This document shows, piece after piece, positions 8,374 through 17,043 of a DNA stretch of 23,069 nt. The translations under genes were made by a program, and so were the position numbers. Source of the stretch: an uncultured Ruminococcus sp. (lineage in GTDB: Bacteria; Bacillota; Clostridia; UBA1212; UBA1255). Location: the NCBI GenBank assembly GCA_902782885.1, contig CACZOW010000200.1, positions 1 through 23,069 of the forward strand, in the 5' to 3' direction. The number at the start of each line of letters is the position of its first letter. Positions within the stretch are counted from its first letter, which is position 1. The notes under the pieces were generated by a model. That model saw only the letters and a list, made by a program, of their open reading frames with translations. It had not been told where the DNA came from and searched no databases.

Positions 8374-9345
8374 TTGAAAACCGTATTGACAGATCTTGAT
8401 ACCGGCGACGTTTCGGTGCTTTTCGGGCAGAACGACGAGAACCTTGCGGTGATCGCCGACGCGTTCGGCGTTGACGTTTCGCAAAACGCGGAAGGGCAGC
8501 TGATGCTTTCGAATCAGGGCTTTGACCGGGACGCCGAGGACAATCTCAAAAACGCCGAAGCGGTGCTGCGCCGGATGGTTAAGCTCGCCGCGGACAACGA
8601 GACCGTGAACAAACGGCTCACCGCTTATCTGTGCGACCTGGTCTCGGAGAACGGCATCCAGTCCGTCAACCAGTACACGGCGGACGGCATTTGCGTCACC
8701 GCGAAAGGGCGTCCCATCAAGGCCAAGACCCTGGGACAGTCGGAATATGTGGAATCGATCAAAAAGAACATGATCACCTTCGGCATCGGCCCCGCGGGCA
8801 CCGGCAAAACGTACCTGGCTGTGGCGATGGCCGTGTCCGCGTTTCGCAGGAACGAAGTATCGCGGATCATATTGACCCGGCCGGCGGTGGAGGCGGGAGA
8901 GAAACTCGGCTTCCTGCCCGGCGACCTGCAGAGCAAAGTTGACCCGTACCTGCGTCCGCTGTACGACGCGCTGTATGATATAATGGGCATCGACGCATAC
9001 CAGCGCAACGTGGAGCGCGGGGCTATCGAGATCGCGCCTCTTGCGTATATGCGCGGCCGCACGCTGGACAATTCGTTCATAATTCTGGACGAAGCACAGA
9101 ACACTACGCCGGAGCAGCTCAAGATGTTTCTGACGCGCATCGGTCAATATTCGAGAGCCGTGGTCACCGGAGACGTGACGCAGATCGACCTGCCCCGGGA
9201 CAAGACCTCGGGCCTTCCGGGGATCCAGAAGATCCTGGGCGATATCGAAGAGATCGGATTCATCAATCTGACCGGGCGCGACGTGGTGCGCTGCCAGCTG
9301 GTACAGAAGATCATCAAGGCATACGAAAAACACGAGAAGCGCTGA
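8374..9345 (+). CDS. phoH: PhoH family P-loop ATPase
   Basis: This is a cytosolic PhoH-type ATPase of 323 residues, the usual length for the Bacillota PhoH/YqfN-neighbourhood protein. Walker A GPAGTGKT begins at about residue 139, and the Walker B-like signature FIILDEAQNTTPEQLKMFLTRIG is at about 235-257, followed by VVTGDVTQIDLPRDKTSGL. The family is proposed to act as an RNA helicase/ATPase and is nearly always next to ybeY, as here, which suggests a shared role in RNA maturation; the exact function is not established. Translation begins at a TTG (8374), chosen because GGAGGG (8361-8366) lies 7 nt upstream and the N-terminus fits the family. It starts a new transcription unit. Confidence 0.95.
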   Translation: MKTVLTDLDTGDVSVLFGQNDENLAVIADAFGVDVSQNAEGQLMLSNQGFDRDAEDNLKNAEAVLRRMVKLAADNETVNKRLTAYLCDLVSENGIQSVNQYTADGICVTAKGRPIKAKTLGQSEYVESIKKNMITFGIGPAGTGKTYLAVAMAVSAFRRNEVSRIILTRPAVEAGEKLGFLPGDLQSKVDPYLRPLYDALYDIMGIDAYQRNVERGAIEIAPLAYMRGRTLDNSFIILDEAQNTTPEQLKMFLTRIGQYSRAVVTGDVTQIDLPRDKTSGLPGIQKILGDIEEIGFINLTGRDVVRCQLVQKIIKAYEKHEKR

Positions 9346-9370
9346 CGTACGGCGCATGCGGGATGATAAA

Positions 9371-9919
9371 ATGAAGAAACTGAGATTTAAATGCACCTTC
9401 GCGTTCGAAAAACGCAGGCTGATGGAAAAGGAAGAAAAGGCCCGGTTGCTGAGCACCGTCTCCGACGTATTCGCGGCATCGTGCGGTGAAACGTACAGCG
9501 AGCTCGACGCGGAATGCCGGAGGCTGGATTGCCGCGGCGCCGAGATCTGCGTCACATTCACCGATGACGAGGGAATAAGGGAATATAACCGGGAATACCG
9601 GGAGATCGATCGCGCCACCGACGTACTGTCTTTCCCGAACCTTGCCTTTAAGGACGGGCGCGGCACGGCGGATATTTCGGACGTTGACCCCGGGACCGGC
9701 CTTGTATTTCTCGGAGACATGGTGATCTCACTGCCCCGGGCGCGGGCGCAGGCGGCGGAATACGGCCACAGCCTCCGGCGCGAGCTGGGCTTTTTAACGG
9801 CGCACTCGGCGCTGCACATGCTGGGGTACGACCACATGGAAGCAAACGAAGCGGAACGCATGGAAAAGCTTGCCGAACAGATACTGGGCGGGCTGGGAAT
9901 AACGAGAGACGCGGATTGA
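9371..9919 (+). CDS. ybeY: Endoribonuclease YbeY (16S rRNA maturation)
   Basis: YbeY is a zinc-dependent RNase needed for 16S rRNA 3'-end maturation and 70S ribosome quality control. The zinc motif H-x3-H-x5-H appears as HSALHMLGYDH near the C-terminus, with the usual Gly after the first His replaced by Ser. The segment DRATDVLSFP upstream is the conserved substrate-binding stretch. Two starts are possible: ATG 9356 (187 residues) and ATG 9371 (182 residues). I prefer 9371 because a weak GCGGGAT lies about 5 nt before it, whereas nothing SD-like precedes 9356. Either is slightly longer at the N-terminus than typical YbeY (about 150-165). It sits 25 nt after phoH and 19 nt before era. Confidence 0.93.
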   Translation: MKKLRFKCTFAFEKRRLMEKEEKARLLSTVSDVFAASCGETYSELDAECRRLDCRGAEICVTFTDDEGIREYNREYREIDRATDVLSFPNLAFKDGRGTADISDVDPGTGLVFLGDMVISLPRARAQAAEYGHSLRRELGFLTAHSALHMLGYDHMEANEAERMEKLAEQILGGLGITRDAD

Positions 9920-9938
9920 CCGCGCGGGAGGCAGTTTT

Positions 9939-10835
9939 ATGGCGCACAAGACCGGAATGGTAACGGTGATAGGCAGACCGAATGTGGGCAAATCCACGCT
10001 GATCAACGCACTCGTGGGGGAGAAGATCGCCATCACTTCGCCGCGTCCGCAGACCACCAGGAACAATATGCGGGCAATACTCAGCACCGAAGACTATCAG
10101 CTTATTTTCATCGACACGCCCGGCATCCATTCGCCCAAAAACAAACTGGGGGAAATGATGACCGAAGCGGCGCGCAAAACACTTTCCGAAGTGGATGTGA
10201 TCCTGTATATCTGCGACAGCACCGACCGCACGCTGCTCTCCGCGGACCGCAGGATCATCGAACTGATCCGTCAGGCGGCCAAACCGACGGTACTGCTGCT
10301 CAACAAAATTGACGCCATACCGAAGGAAGCGCTGCTGGAGCGGATCAGCACCCTCAGCGGAGAATATGATTTTGCCGAAATAATACCCGTATCCGCACTG
10401 AAAAAAGACGGGCTGGATATTGTCATCGACGCCCTGGTGAAGCTGATCCCCGAAGGCCCCGCGCTGTACGACGAAGAGTACGTGACCGATACGTCCGTGC
10501 GGGATATTGCCTCCGAGATAATACGCGAAAAAGTGCTGCTTTACACCAAAGACGAAGTGCCTCACGGCACCGGCGTGGAGATCGTGCGGTTCATAGAAGG
10601 CGAAGCGCGGCAGGCAACGCACATCGACGCCACGATATATTGTGAAAAGGACAGCCACAAGGCGATAATCCTGGGCAAGGGCGGCGCGATGCTGGGCAAG
10701 ATCGGCACCGCGGCGCGCAGGGATATCGAGAAACTGATCGGTGGTCCGGCGGACCTCAAGCTGTGGGTCAAAGTGCGCGAGAACTGGCGCAATAATAACG
10801 GCTTCCTGCACGATCAGGGCTTCGGCGGGGATTGA
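9939..10835 (+). CDS. era: GTPase Era
   Basis: Era is an essential-type GTPase that binds the 3' end of 16S rRNA and assists 30S subunit assembly. G1 is GRPNVGKST (residues 12-20), the effector region contains TTRNNMRAIL, G3 is DTPG (from D59), and G4 is NKID (from N122). The C-terminal KH domain has the GKGG-type loop (ILGKGGAMLGKIG, near residues 244-256), which contacts rRNA. The 298-residue length is typical. GGGAGG lies 8 nt before the ATG. Many Bacillota have dgkA and cdd between ybeY and era; both are absent here, so ybeY and era are only 19 nt apart. Confidence 0.98.
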   Translation: MAHKTGMVTVIGRPNVGKSTLINALVGEKIAITSPRPQTTRNNMRAILSTEDYQLIFIDTPGIHSPKNKLGEMMTEAARKTLSEVDVILYICDSTDRTLLSADRRIIELIRQAAKPTVLLLNKIDAIPKEALLERISTLSGEYDFAEIIPVSALKKDGLDIVIDALVKLIPEGPALYDEEYVTDTSVRDIASEIIREKVLLYTKDEVPHGTGVEIVRFIEGEARQATHIDATIYCEKDSHKAIILGKGGAMLGKIGTAARRDIEKLIGGPADLKLWVKVRENWRNNNGFLHDQGFGGD

Positions 10836-10843
10836 CGGCGCCG

Positions 10844-11470
10844 ATGGAGAAGTATTTCACCGTCAACGCCGTTGTGCTCAAATACAGCGACTTTTCGGAG
10901 TCCAGCCGTATCCTGACGCTGCTGTCGGCGGAGTACGGCATCCTGCGCGTATCGGCCAAAGCGGTGAAACGCAAAGGCAGTCTGAACCTGCCCGCGGCGC
11001 AATTGTACGCGTTCTGCAAATACGAACTTTGCCGCGGCAAAAACGATATACACACGCTGGTGAGCGGCGAACCGGTGGAAACGTTCTACGCGCTTGCGGA
11101 GGATATCGACCGCTTCACCGCGGCGGGAGATCTGACTTCGCTGGTGCTCCGCACCGCAACGGCGGACCAGCCCGCGCCGGATCTGCTGCGGCTCTACCTG
11201 AACACGCTGTTCGTACTGAGCTACGGCGACAAACCGCCCGAACTGGTGAAGACCGTTTTTACGCTGAGGCTGTTCCGGGAACTGGGCTTCCTGCCCGGCG
11301 CGGAAGGCGTGCGCGCGATGTATCTTCCCGAAAGCGGCCCTGAAACACAGGCGGCGCTCACTCATATACTCGAGTGCGATCTGAAAAAGCTGTACGGTTT
11401 TCGTATCTCAAATGATCTCGCAAAGCGGCTCGCGGGCGTTGCCGACCGGATCAGACAGGAGGAATCATAA
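10844..11470 (+). CDS. recO: DNA repair protein RecO (short form without zinc finger)
   Basis: RecO works with RecR and RecF to load RecA at single-stranded gaps and anneals complementary strands. The N-terminal OB fold is clear (VNAVVLKYSDFSESSRILTLL, then GILRVSAKAVKR). A central helical region follows. The family's C-terminal Cys4 zinc module (CxxCG...CxxC), which normally follows the '..LGy.P.l' helix, is missing: the sequence runs from ELGFLPG straight to the final helices, and the total is 208 residues against about 240-260 in relatives. The ATG at 10844 begins nearer the usual N-terminus than a TTG at 10832, which overlaps the era stop and has its purine-rich sequence too close. The stop overlaps deoB by one base (TAATG). 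Confidence 0.85.
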   Translation: MEKYFTVNAVVLKYSDFSESSRILTLLSAEYGILRVSAKAVKRKGSLNLPAAQLYAFCKYELCRGKNDIHTLVSGEPVETFYALAEDIDRFTAAGDLTSLVLRTATADQPAPDLLRLYLNTLFVLSYGDKPPELVKTVFTLRLFRELGFLPGAEGVRAMYLPESGPETQAALTHILECDLKKLYGFRISNDLAKRLAGVADRIRQEES

Positions 11471-12693
11471 TGTATTTTATAGTTGTGTGCGACAGTTTCG
11501 GCATTGGCGCCGATCCGGAAGCGGCGCAGTACGGCGACGCAGGGTCGAATACGGCGTTGTCCGCCTCGAACGGCGTAAACGGGACCAGATGGCGCTTTCT
11601 GGAACGGCTGGGTCTGGGCAACGCGTACGCTCTGGTCAACGACGGCCGCCTGCCCTCAGCGCGTCCCGCCCGGTATCCGCTCGCGTATTTCGCCGCGCTC
11701 CATAAAACCGCGCCCGGCAAGGACACGCAGACCGGACACTGGGAACTGGCGGGCATGAAAGTGGACATCCAGCTGGTGCAGATGCCGCCGGAATATCCTT
11801 CTTTCAGCGCCGAAATGATGGCAATGCTCAAAGCGGAGACCGGATACGAGTTCATCGGCAATTACGCCGCCTCCGGGACCGTGATAATCGAGGAGCTGGG
11901 CGACGAACATATCCGCACGGGCAAGCCCATCATATACACATCCGCGGATTCCGTGATGCAGATCGCCTGCCATACGGACGTGATCCCGCTGGAAAAACTG
12001 TATGAGATCTGCCGCGGCGCGCGCAAAGTTTGCGATAAATACGGCATCGGCCGGGTCATCGCACGGCCCTTCACCTGGGCGCCGGAAGGCAGCAAAAACC
12101 GCTTCTTAAGAACGCTGGACCGCCGGGACTTCGGCATCGCGCTCCCGGGAGAGTCATATTTTACCACCGAATTCAAGGCGCTGGGTCTCGGGCGCGTTGC
12201 CGTCGGCAAGATCGGCGACATATTCAACGAGACCGAGTTTGAATATTCATATCACGATAAGGGCAACGACCAGTGCCTCTCCCGAATGACGCAGATCGTG
12301 ACCCGGGCGGGGGACGATATTCCCGAAAACAGCGTGGTGTTCGTCAATCTGGTTGACACGGATACGCTGTACGGCCACCGCCGCGACTGCGAGGGCTACG
12401 GCCGCGAGGTGCGGCGCGTGTCCCGCTATCTGGAAGGATTCTGCGGGCTGATGAAGGACAACGACGTATTGTACTTCACCGCAGACCACGGCTGCGACCC
12501 CGGATTTAAAGGCACAGACCATACGCGGGAATACGTGCCCGCGCTGACATATGTTAAGGCGGAGTACGCGGGGGCGAACGCGGAAAAACGGCTGCCCGCG
12601 GCGGAGCGGAACCTCGGCATTGCCGACGGATTCGACTGGATCGCAAAAGATATTGTCCGGCGCGAACGGGAACGGACGGCAAAGCGCGCGTGA
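11470..12693 (+). CDS. deoB: Phosphopentomutase DeoB
   Basis: DeoB interconverts (deoxy)ribose 1-phosphate and 5-phosphate, linking nucleoside breakdown to central metabolism, in the cytosol. It is an alkaline-phosphatase-superfamily enzyme of 407 residues, close to the usual 390-410. Metal and catalytic landmarks are present: D8 in CDSFGIGAD, the phospho-acceptor threonine in GKDTQTGHWE (probably T86), the D-x4-H pair in DTDTLYGHRRD, and D-H plus the final His in ADHGCDPGFKGTDHTRE. AGGAGG (11457-11462) is 7 nt before the ATG, and the start overlaps the recO stop by one base. Its usual partners, such as purine nucleoside phosphorylase, are not nearby; it lies instead among repair and RNA genes. 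Confidence 0.95.
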   Translation: MYFIVVCDSFGIGADPEAAQYGDAGSNTALSASNGVNGTRWRFLERLGLGNAYALVNDGRLPSARPARYPLAYFAALHKTAPGKDTQTGHWELAGMKVDIQLVQMPPEYPSFSAEMMAMLKAETGYEFIGNYAASGTVIIEELGDEHIRTGKPIIYTSADSVMQIACHTDVIPLEKLYEICRGARKVCDKYGIGRVIARPFTWAPEGSKNRFLRTLDRRDFGIALPGESYFTTEFKALGLGRVAVGKIGDIFNETEFEYSYHDKGNDQCLSRMTQIVTRAGDDIPENSVVFVNLVDTDTLYGHRRDCEGYGREVRRVSRYLEGFCGLMKDNDVLYFTADHGCDPGFKGTDHTREYVPALTYVKAEYAGANAEKRLPAAERNLGIADGFDWIAKDIVRRERERTAKRA

Positions 12694-12726
12694 ATCATAA
12701 CGCGGCATACAGAAAGGCGGTACGGT

Positions 12727-13686
12727 ATGGTAGAGTATTATCCCACCAGAGTATCTAAGATGGCCAAGGGGGACAACGTCTCCGGCTACTTCTATCTCAA
12801 AACTTCAGAGATCCGCACGTCCAACCAGAACAGCCGCTATATGGATATGACGTTCTGCGACAAGACCGGCGAGATCAACGCCAAGATGTGGAACGCGGGC
12901 GACGGCGATGAGATACTTTTCCGCGCCGGGACCATTGTTTACGCGGAATGTCTGGTCAAGGAATTCCAGGGTTCGCTGCAGCTCAGAGTGGATACGATGC
13001 GGCGGACGTATGAATCGGAGGAGACCGATATCTCCGAACTGGTGCCGTCCGCGCCGGAAAAACCGGAAGTAATGTTCGAAATGATCTCGCGGGTCGCGGA
13101 AGCGATCGGCGACGCGGATCTGAAAAAGCTGACGCTGTATTTTCTGGAAAAGTACCGGACGGAATTGCTGGTGTATCCCGCCGCGAAATCCTTCCACCAC
13201 TCGGTGCGGTCCGGGCTCCTGTATCATGTGTATACGATGCTGAAAGGCGCGCGGCACTACACGGAGCTCTACCCGAAACTGAACGGCGATCTGCTGTTCA
13301 CCGGCGTCATACTGCACGATATCGGCAAGATCCGCGAGATGGAGCTGATGGATTGCGGTCTGGTGTCGGGGTATTCCGTGGAAGGTCAGCTGCTGGGCCA
13401 TATCACGCTGGGTACCGGCATGGTGGAAGTTGCCGCCGCGGAGCTCAAAACGCCGCGGGAAAAGGCGGTGCTGGTGGAACATATGATATTGTCCCACCAC
13501 TACGAGCCGGAGTACGGCAGCCCGAAAAAGCCCGCGTTCCCGGAGGCGGAGATACTGCATTATCTGGATATCGTCGATTCGCGCATGTACGACATGGAAC
13601 TGGCGCTGGCGTCAACGAAACCCGGCGCGTTCAGCGAGAAGATCAACTCGCTGGACAAACGCATCGTGCTTAAAACGGAGCTGTAA
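12727..13686 (+). CDS. yhaM: 3'-5' exoribonuclease YhaM family (OB fold + HD domain)
   Basis: YhaM-type enzymes are cytosolic 3'-5' exonucleases that trim RNA (and single-stranded DNA) ends and combine an OB fold with an HD hydrolase domain. Residues about 10-100 form the OB fold (KGDNVSGYFYLKTSEIRTS; MDMTFCDKTGEINAKMWN). The HD domain shows HH at 157-158 (FHHSVRSGLLYHVYTM), LHDIGK (H197-D198), and HMILSHHYEPEYGSPKKP, then YLDIVDSRM. The 319-residue length matches the family. A AAGGCGG Shine-Dalgarno (12714-12720) precedes the ATG by 6 nt. addB follows after 2 nt, so the genes are probably co-transcribed. Confidence 0.93.
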   Translation: MVEYYPTRVSKMAKGDNVSGYFYLKTSEIRTSNQNSRYMDMTFCDKTGEINAKMWNAGDGDEILFRAGTIVYAECLVKEFQGSLQLRVDTMRRTYESEETDISELVPSAPEKPEVMFEMISRVAEAIGDADLKKLTLYFLEKYRTELLVYPAAKSFHHSVRSGLLYHVYTMLKGARHYTELYPKLNGDLLFTGVILHDIGKIREMELMDCGLVSGYSVEGQLLGHITLGTGMVEVAAAELKTPREKAVLVEHMILSHHYEPEYGSPKKPAFPEAEILHYLDIVDSRMYDMELALASTKPGAFSEKINSLDKRIVLKTEL

Positions 13687-13688
13687 CT

Positions 13689-16600
13689 ATGCTGAGAGTC
13701 ATCATCGGAAGAGCCAAAACAGGTAAGAGCGAGATCTGCTCGCGGGAGTTTGCGGCCGCGGCGGCCTCCGGCGCGGAGAACGGCGTGTATTATATCGTGC
13801 CCGAGCAGTTTGCCGTGGAGGCGGAACACCGCATCCTGTCTCTCGACGTGATGAAGGGTAAGTCACTTTTCGAAGCGGAGGTGCTCTCTTTCAAGCGGCT
13901 GATACACCGCATACTGAGCCGGCTGGGCGGCGGGAGCGGTAAAGTGCTGTCGCGTTCCGGGCGGGCAATGCTGCTGATCTCGTCGCTGTCAACGCTCTCC
14001 GGGGACCTCGAATGGTTCAAAGACATGCAGGGGAAGCCGTCAATGGTGCTCGCGCTCCTGAAACTGATCGACGAACTTGAAACGTACAATTCCGACCGGA
14101 CGGTGCTGGAACAGAAACTCACGGCGCTGGCCGACCCCGAAAATAATAGCGCATCCCCAAAATACAAAGACCTGCTCCTGATCTACCGCGAATACAGCCG
14201 CCGCGTGCGCGAGGCGTATACGTCCGCGGGAGACGCCTGCGAAAACGCCTGCAGCAAAGCCGAAGAATACGGTTTCTTCAAAGGCGCACGTATCTGGATC
14301 GACGAGTTTACCGGGTTTACCGATCCCGAGCTGAACCTGATCGACTGCATGCTCAGAAGCGGTGCGGAAGTGACCGTGACCCTGTGCACGTCCCGGGAAG
14401 GGGAACCGGTATTTAAAGCGATCGACCGTACGCTGGAAAACTTATTGAAGCGTGCTTCCGACTCAAAGACCGGCTATAAAGTGGTGAACGCGGAGGAATT
14501 GCTGACGGCGGAAACGCGGTCCCGGCGGGCGAAAACACTTGAAGCGCTGGAACGCCGGTATACCAAATACGTATCTGCCGCGATACCCGAGACCGAACTC
14601 AGCGCCTCCGAAGTCAATAATTGTATCCGCATGGTAAAAGCCCGCGACAATTACAGCGAGCTCAAAGCGGCCGCCGGCTATGTCCGCGAGCTGCACGACG
14701 AAGGCTTTCCGTACGGCAGTATAGTGATCGCGGTGCGCAATATAAACGATTATTCTGCCTGCGCCGGTCCGGTGTTCTCCGCGGCGGGGATCCCGTTTTA
14801 TGTGGATGACATGCATTCCGTGGCGAGCGATCCGGTGATATTGACGCTGCTCGGCCTGCTGGATCTGGTCATATTCGACATGGCGCGGGAAGACGCCGCG
14901 GCGCTTTTGAAGACCGGCATGATAATTGACGACCGCGAACGTGTCGACGAGCTGGACAATATAATGCTTGCCCGCAATCTGCACGGCTCCGGCGCGTTTG
15001 CGCGTTTTAAGGATGACGGCAAGACCGAATTTCAGAAGCTGTACGGGATCTGTAAAGAGACCGAAACCGCGTTCAGAAAGGCGGCAACAGTCGCCGAAGC
15101 AGTGGAAAGTCTCCGCCGGGTACTCGTTTCACTCGACCTGGAATCCCGGGCAAACCGGCTGGCGGACGAACTCAGGCAGAGCTCCGCACCGGAAAAATCG
15201 GATGAACTGTCCCGCATCTGGAATATCATTGTGGACCTCCTGGAACAGATAAAAACGCTGCTGGGCGATGAGCCTGCCCGGGGCGCCGCGGACAGAAATG
15301 CGCGCGCCACCGCCGCTCAGTTAAAAGCGTACATAGAGACCGGCTTTGCGGGTCTGGAGATCGGCTTTATCCCGCAGGATCGGGATACGGTCCGGATGAT
15401 CGGCGCCGGCAGGTCGCGCCCGGGCAATCCGCGCGCCCTTTTGCTGCTGGGCGGCAACGAAGGCGTGATGCCCGCCAACATCACTTCCGGCGGGATCGTA
15501 CGGGATTCCGAGCGCGATTTGATGATCGACGCGGGAATAGGTCTCGCGGACGACAGCCTGCTCCGTGCGTACAAGGAACTCTATATGGTCTATTCTGTGC
15601 TGTTCGCGCCCTCGGAAAGGCTGTATGTTTCATACGCGCTGAAGAACGCCGACGGTGACGAGGCCGAGCCCTCCGCCGCCGTAGTGAAAAAGCTGGAGAA
15701 GATCCTGCCCGCTTTGAAGACAGAAGAATACAGCGCGAAGGCTCCTGCGCCGAACGGTACCGATATTTTTTCGCTTCCGGCGGGCAACGCCAGATTTTTC
15801 ATCGACAAAGCTCTCGCGGAGGAGCTCTTCCGGCCGGAGCACGATATGTACCTGAGCATTTCCCAGATCGAGTCCTACAACAAATGTCCGCTGGCATATT
15901 TTCTGGAAAGGAAGCTGAACATCGCCGAACGGGAAGAGTGTGAACTTGAGTCCAACACCCTGGGTTCGGTGGTGCATGAGGTACTGGAGAAATGCGGCGC
16001 GGATCTCTCAAAAGAAGTTTCCGGGAAGCCGGAAGCGGAGCTTGAACCGTACTCCAAAAGTCTGGTGGATGCCCATTTCGACAATGCGGTCAAAGGCAAC
16101 TGCAAAGGCATGGATCAGTACTATTCACCGAAGGACAAACTGATCATTGACCGTCTGAAAGGCTTTTGCGGGGAAGTGGTGCTGGCAATTGCCCGCCAGC
16201 AATACGGCATCACGCATTCGACGTCCGGAACCGGTCAATACAGCCCGATCGCCTTTGAATACTCTTTCGGAACGGAAAACGACGACCTGCCCGCGCCGGA
16301 AGTTAAGATCGGCGACAATGCTTCAGACGTGGTGAAACTGAAGGGCAAGATCGACCGGCTCGACGCCTTCAGCGACGGGACGAGGTATTATATAAACATT
16401 ATCGACTACAAGTCCTCGAAGAAGAGCCTCAACGAAAAAGATCTAAGAAACGGCGTCAACATCCAGCTCCTCGTGTATCTCAAAGCGACGACCGGCACCA
16501 AAGAGGCCAGGGAAGTGATCGCCGGACTGATCAACGACAATAATTCCGTATTCAGGCCGGAAGAACCGGTCTCTGAAGGCGATATCGAGCCTGCAGCCTG

Positions 16601-16964
16601 CCTGTATCTGGTATATGATGACGCCATAAAATCGGAATCCAGCGAATCTAAGCAGGAACCGTACTCAATGACCGGAATACTGATCACCGGGAGCGTGGAC
16701 GCGGCCAATACGCTCAATTCGAAAGACAAGCAAAATGTTATCTGTGCGGGGAAAAACGACCGCCTTGACAGCGAAACGTTTGACAAATATACGGAGATCA
16801 CGGAACACACTATCCGGAATACGGCGCAGGATATGCTTGACGGCAAATTCGGCGCCCGTCCGAAGTCTTACACCGGCAAAAACGGATCCGAACGTAATTG
16901 CGTTTTCTGCCCCTTCAGCGCAGTGTGCGGCATCGAACCGGCAGCGGCGGAAAAGCAGAATTGA
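13689..16964 (+). CDS. addB: ATP-dependent helicase/deoxyribonuclease subunit B (AddB/RexB)
   Basis: AddB partners with AddA to process double-strand ends for recombination; AddB contributes Chi recognition and one nuclease. The N-terminal P-loop is GRAKTGKS (residues 7-14), followed by the family segment YYIVPEQFAVEAEHRIL. The C-terminal nuclease carries IIDYKSSKK (the D-x-K catalytic core). The iron-sulfur cysteines are all present: C733 in CPLAYFLERKL, then C1071, C1074 and C1080 in NCVFCPFSAVCG, the C...CxxC-x5-C pattern that staples the nuclease domain. Its 1091 residues are slightly shorter than Bacillus AddB. addA normally follows addB, but here the next gene belongs to the HutP family and no addA is in the window. 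The ATG at 13689 lies 2 nt after yhaM. Confidence 0.95.
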   Translation: MLRVIIGRAKTGKSEICSREFAAAAASGAENGVYYIVPEQFAVEAEHRILSLDVMKGKSLFEAEVLSFKRLIHRILSRLGGGSGKVLSRSGRAMLLISSLSTLSGDLEWFKDMQGKPSMVLALLKLIDELETYNSDRTVLEQKLTALADPENNSASPKYKDLLLIYREYSRRVREAYTSAGDACENACSKAEEYGFFKGARIWIDEFTGFTDPELNLIDCMLRSGAEVTVTLCTSREGEPVFKAIDRTLENLLKRASDSKTGYKVVNAEELLTAETRSRRAKTLEALERRYTKYVSAAIPETELSASEVNNCIRMVKARDNYSELKAAAGYVRELHDEGFPYGSIVIAVRNINDYSACAGPVFSAAGIPFYVDDMHSVASDPVILTLLGLLDLVIFDMAREDAAALLKTGMIIDDRERVDELDNIMLARNLHGSGAFARFKDDGKTEFQKLYGICKETETAFRKAATVAEAVESLRRVLVSLDLESRANRLADELRQSSAPEKSDELSRIWNIIVDLLEQIKTLLGDEPARGAADRNARATAAQLKAYIETGFAGLEIGFIPQDRDTVRMIGAGRSRPGNPRALLLLGGNEGVMPANITSGGIVRDSERDLMIDAGIGLADDSLLRAYKELYMVYSVLFAPSERLYVSYALKNADGDEAEPSAAVVKKLEKILPALKTEEYSAKAPAPNGTDIFSLPAGNARFFIDKALAEELFRPEHDMYLSISQIESYNKCPLAYFLERKLNIAEREECELESNTLGSVVHEVLEKCGADLSKEVSGKPEAELEPYSKSLVDAHFDNAVKGNCKGMDQYYSPKDKLIIDRLKGFCGEVVLAIARQQYGITHSTSGTGQYSPIAFEYSFGTENDDLPAPEVKIGDNASDVVKLKGKIDRLDAFSDGTRYYINIIDYKSSKKSLNEKDLRNGVNIQLLVYLKATTGTKEAREVIAGLINDNNSVFRPEEPVSEGDIEPAACLYLVYDDAIKSESSESKQEPYSMTGILITGSVDAANTLNSKDKQNVICAGKNDRLDSETFDKYTEITEHTIRNTAQDMLDGKFGARPKSYTGKNGSERNCVFCPFSAVCGIEPAAAEKQN

Positions 16965-16967
16965 TGC

Positions 16968-16983
16968 GAGGCCCTCAAGCCTC
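16968..16983 (+). terminator. Small hairpin just after addB (weak terminator candidate)
   Basis: GAGGC (16968-16972) and GCCTC (16979-16983) form a 5-bp stem with a 6-nt loop, starting 3 nt after the addB stop. Only a short ATTT follows instead of a U-tract, so termination here would be weak at best. It marks the boundary between the addB transcript and the HutP-family promoter. Confidence 0.25.
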
Positions 16984-17008
16984 ATTTGCCCAAGTAAAGA
17001 GCTTCGCA

Positions 17009-17037
17009 TTGCTTTTTCGCTTTAAATGTGATAAAAT
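17009..17037 (+). promoter_or_regulatory. Predicted promoter for the HutP-family gene, cmk, plsC and ispH-rpsA
   Basis: TTGCTT (17009-17014), a 17-nt spacer and TAAAAT (17032-17037) preceded by TGA (extended -10). The stretch is AT-rich compared with its surroundings and lies in the 163-nt gap after addB. The predicted start near 17044 coincides with the first base of a long leader hairpin. The -35 match is modest; the -10 and its extension are good. Confidence 0.5.
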
Positions 17038-17043
17038 CAAAAA

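Noticed and set aside
8969..8982. TGA-TATAAT inside phoH as a promoter
   Set aside because: The extended -10 looks good, but no -35-like element exists at 16-18 nt upstream; the TTGACC nearby is about 36 nt away.
8371..9861. A 496-codon open frame on the minus strand
   Set aside because: It lies opposite phoH and ybeY, which carry clear family motifs. It is a coding shadow.
9648..10811. A 387-codon open frame on the minus strand
   Set aside because: It lies opposite ybeY and era. No start signal or domain supports it.
16779..16800. Third TTTGACAAA occurrence (in addB) as a promoter
   Set aside because: No -10-like hexamer lies 15-19 nt downstream of the TTGACA. It simply encodes Phe-Asp-Lys.
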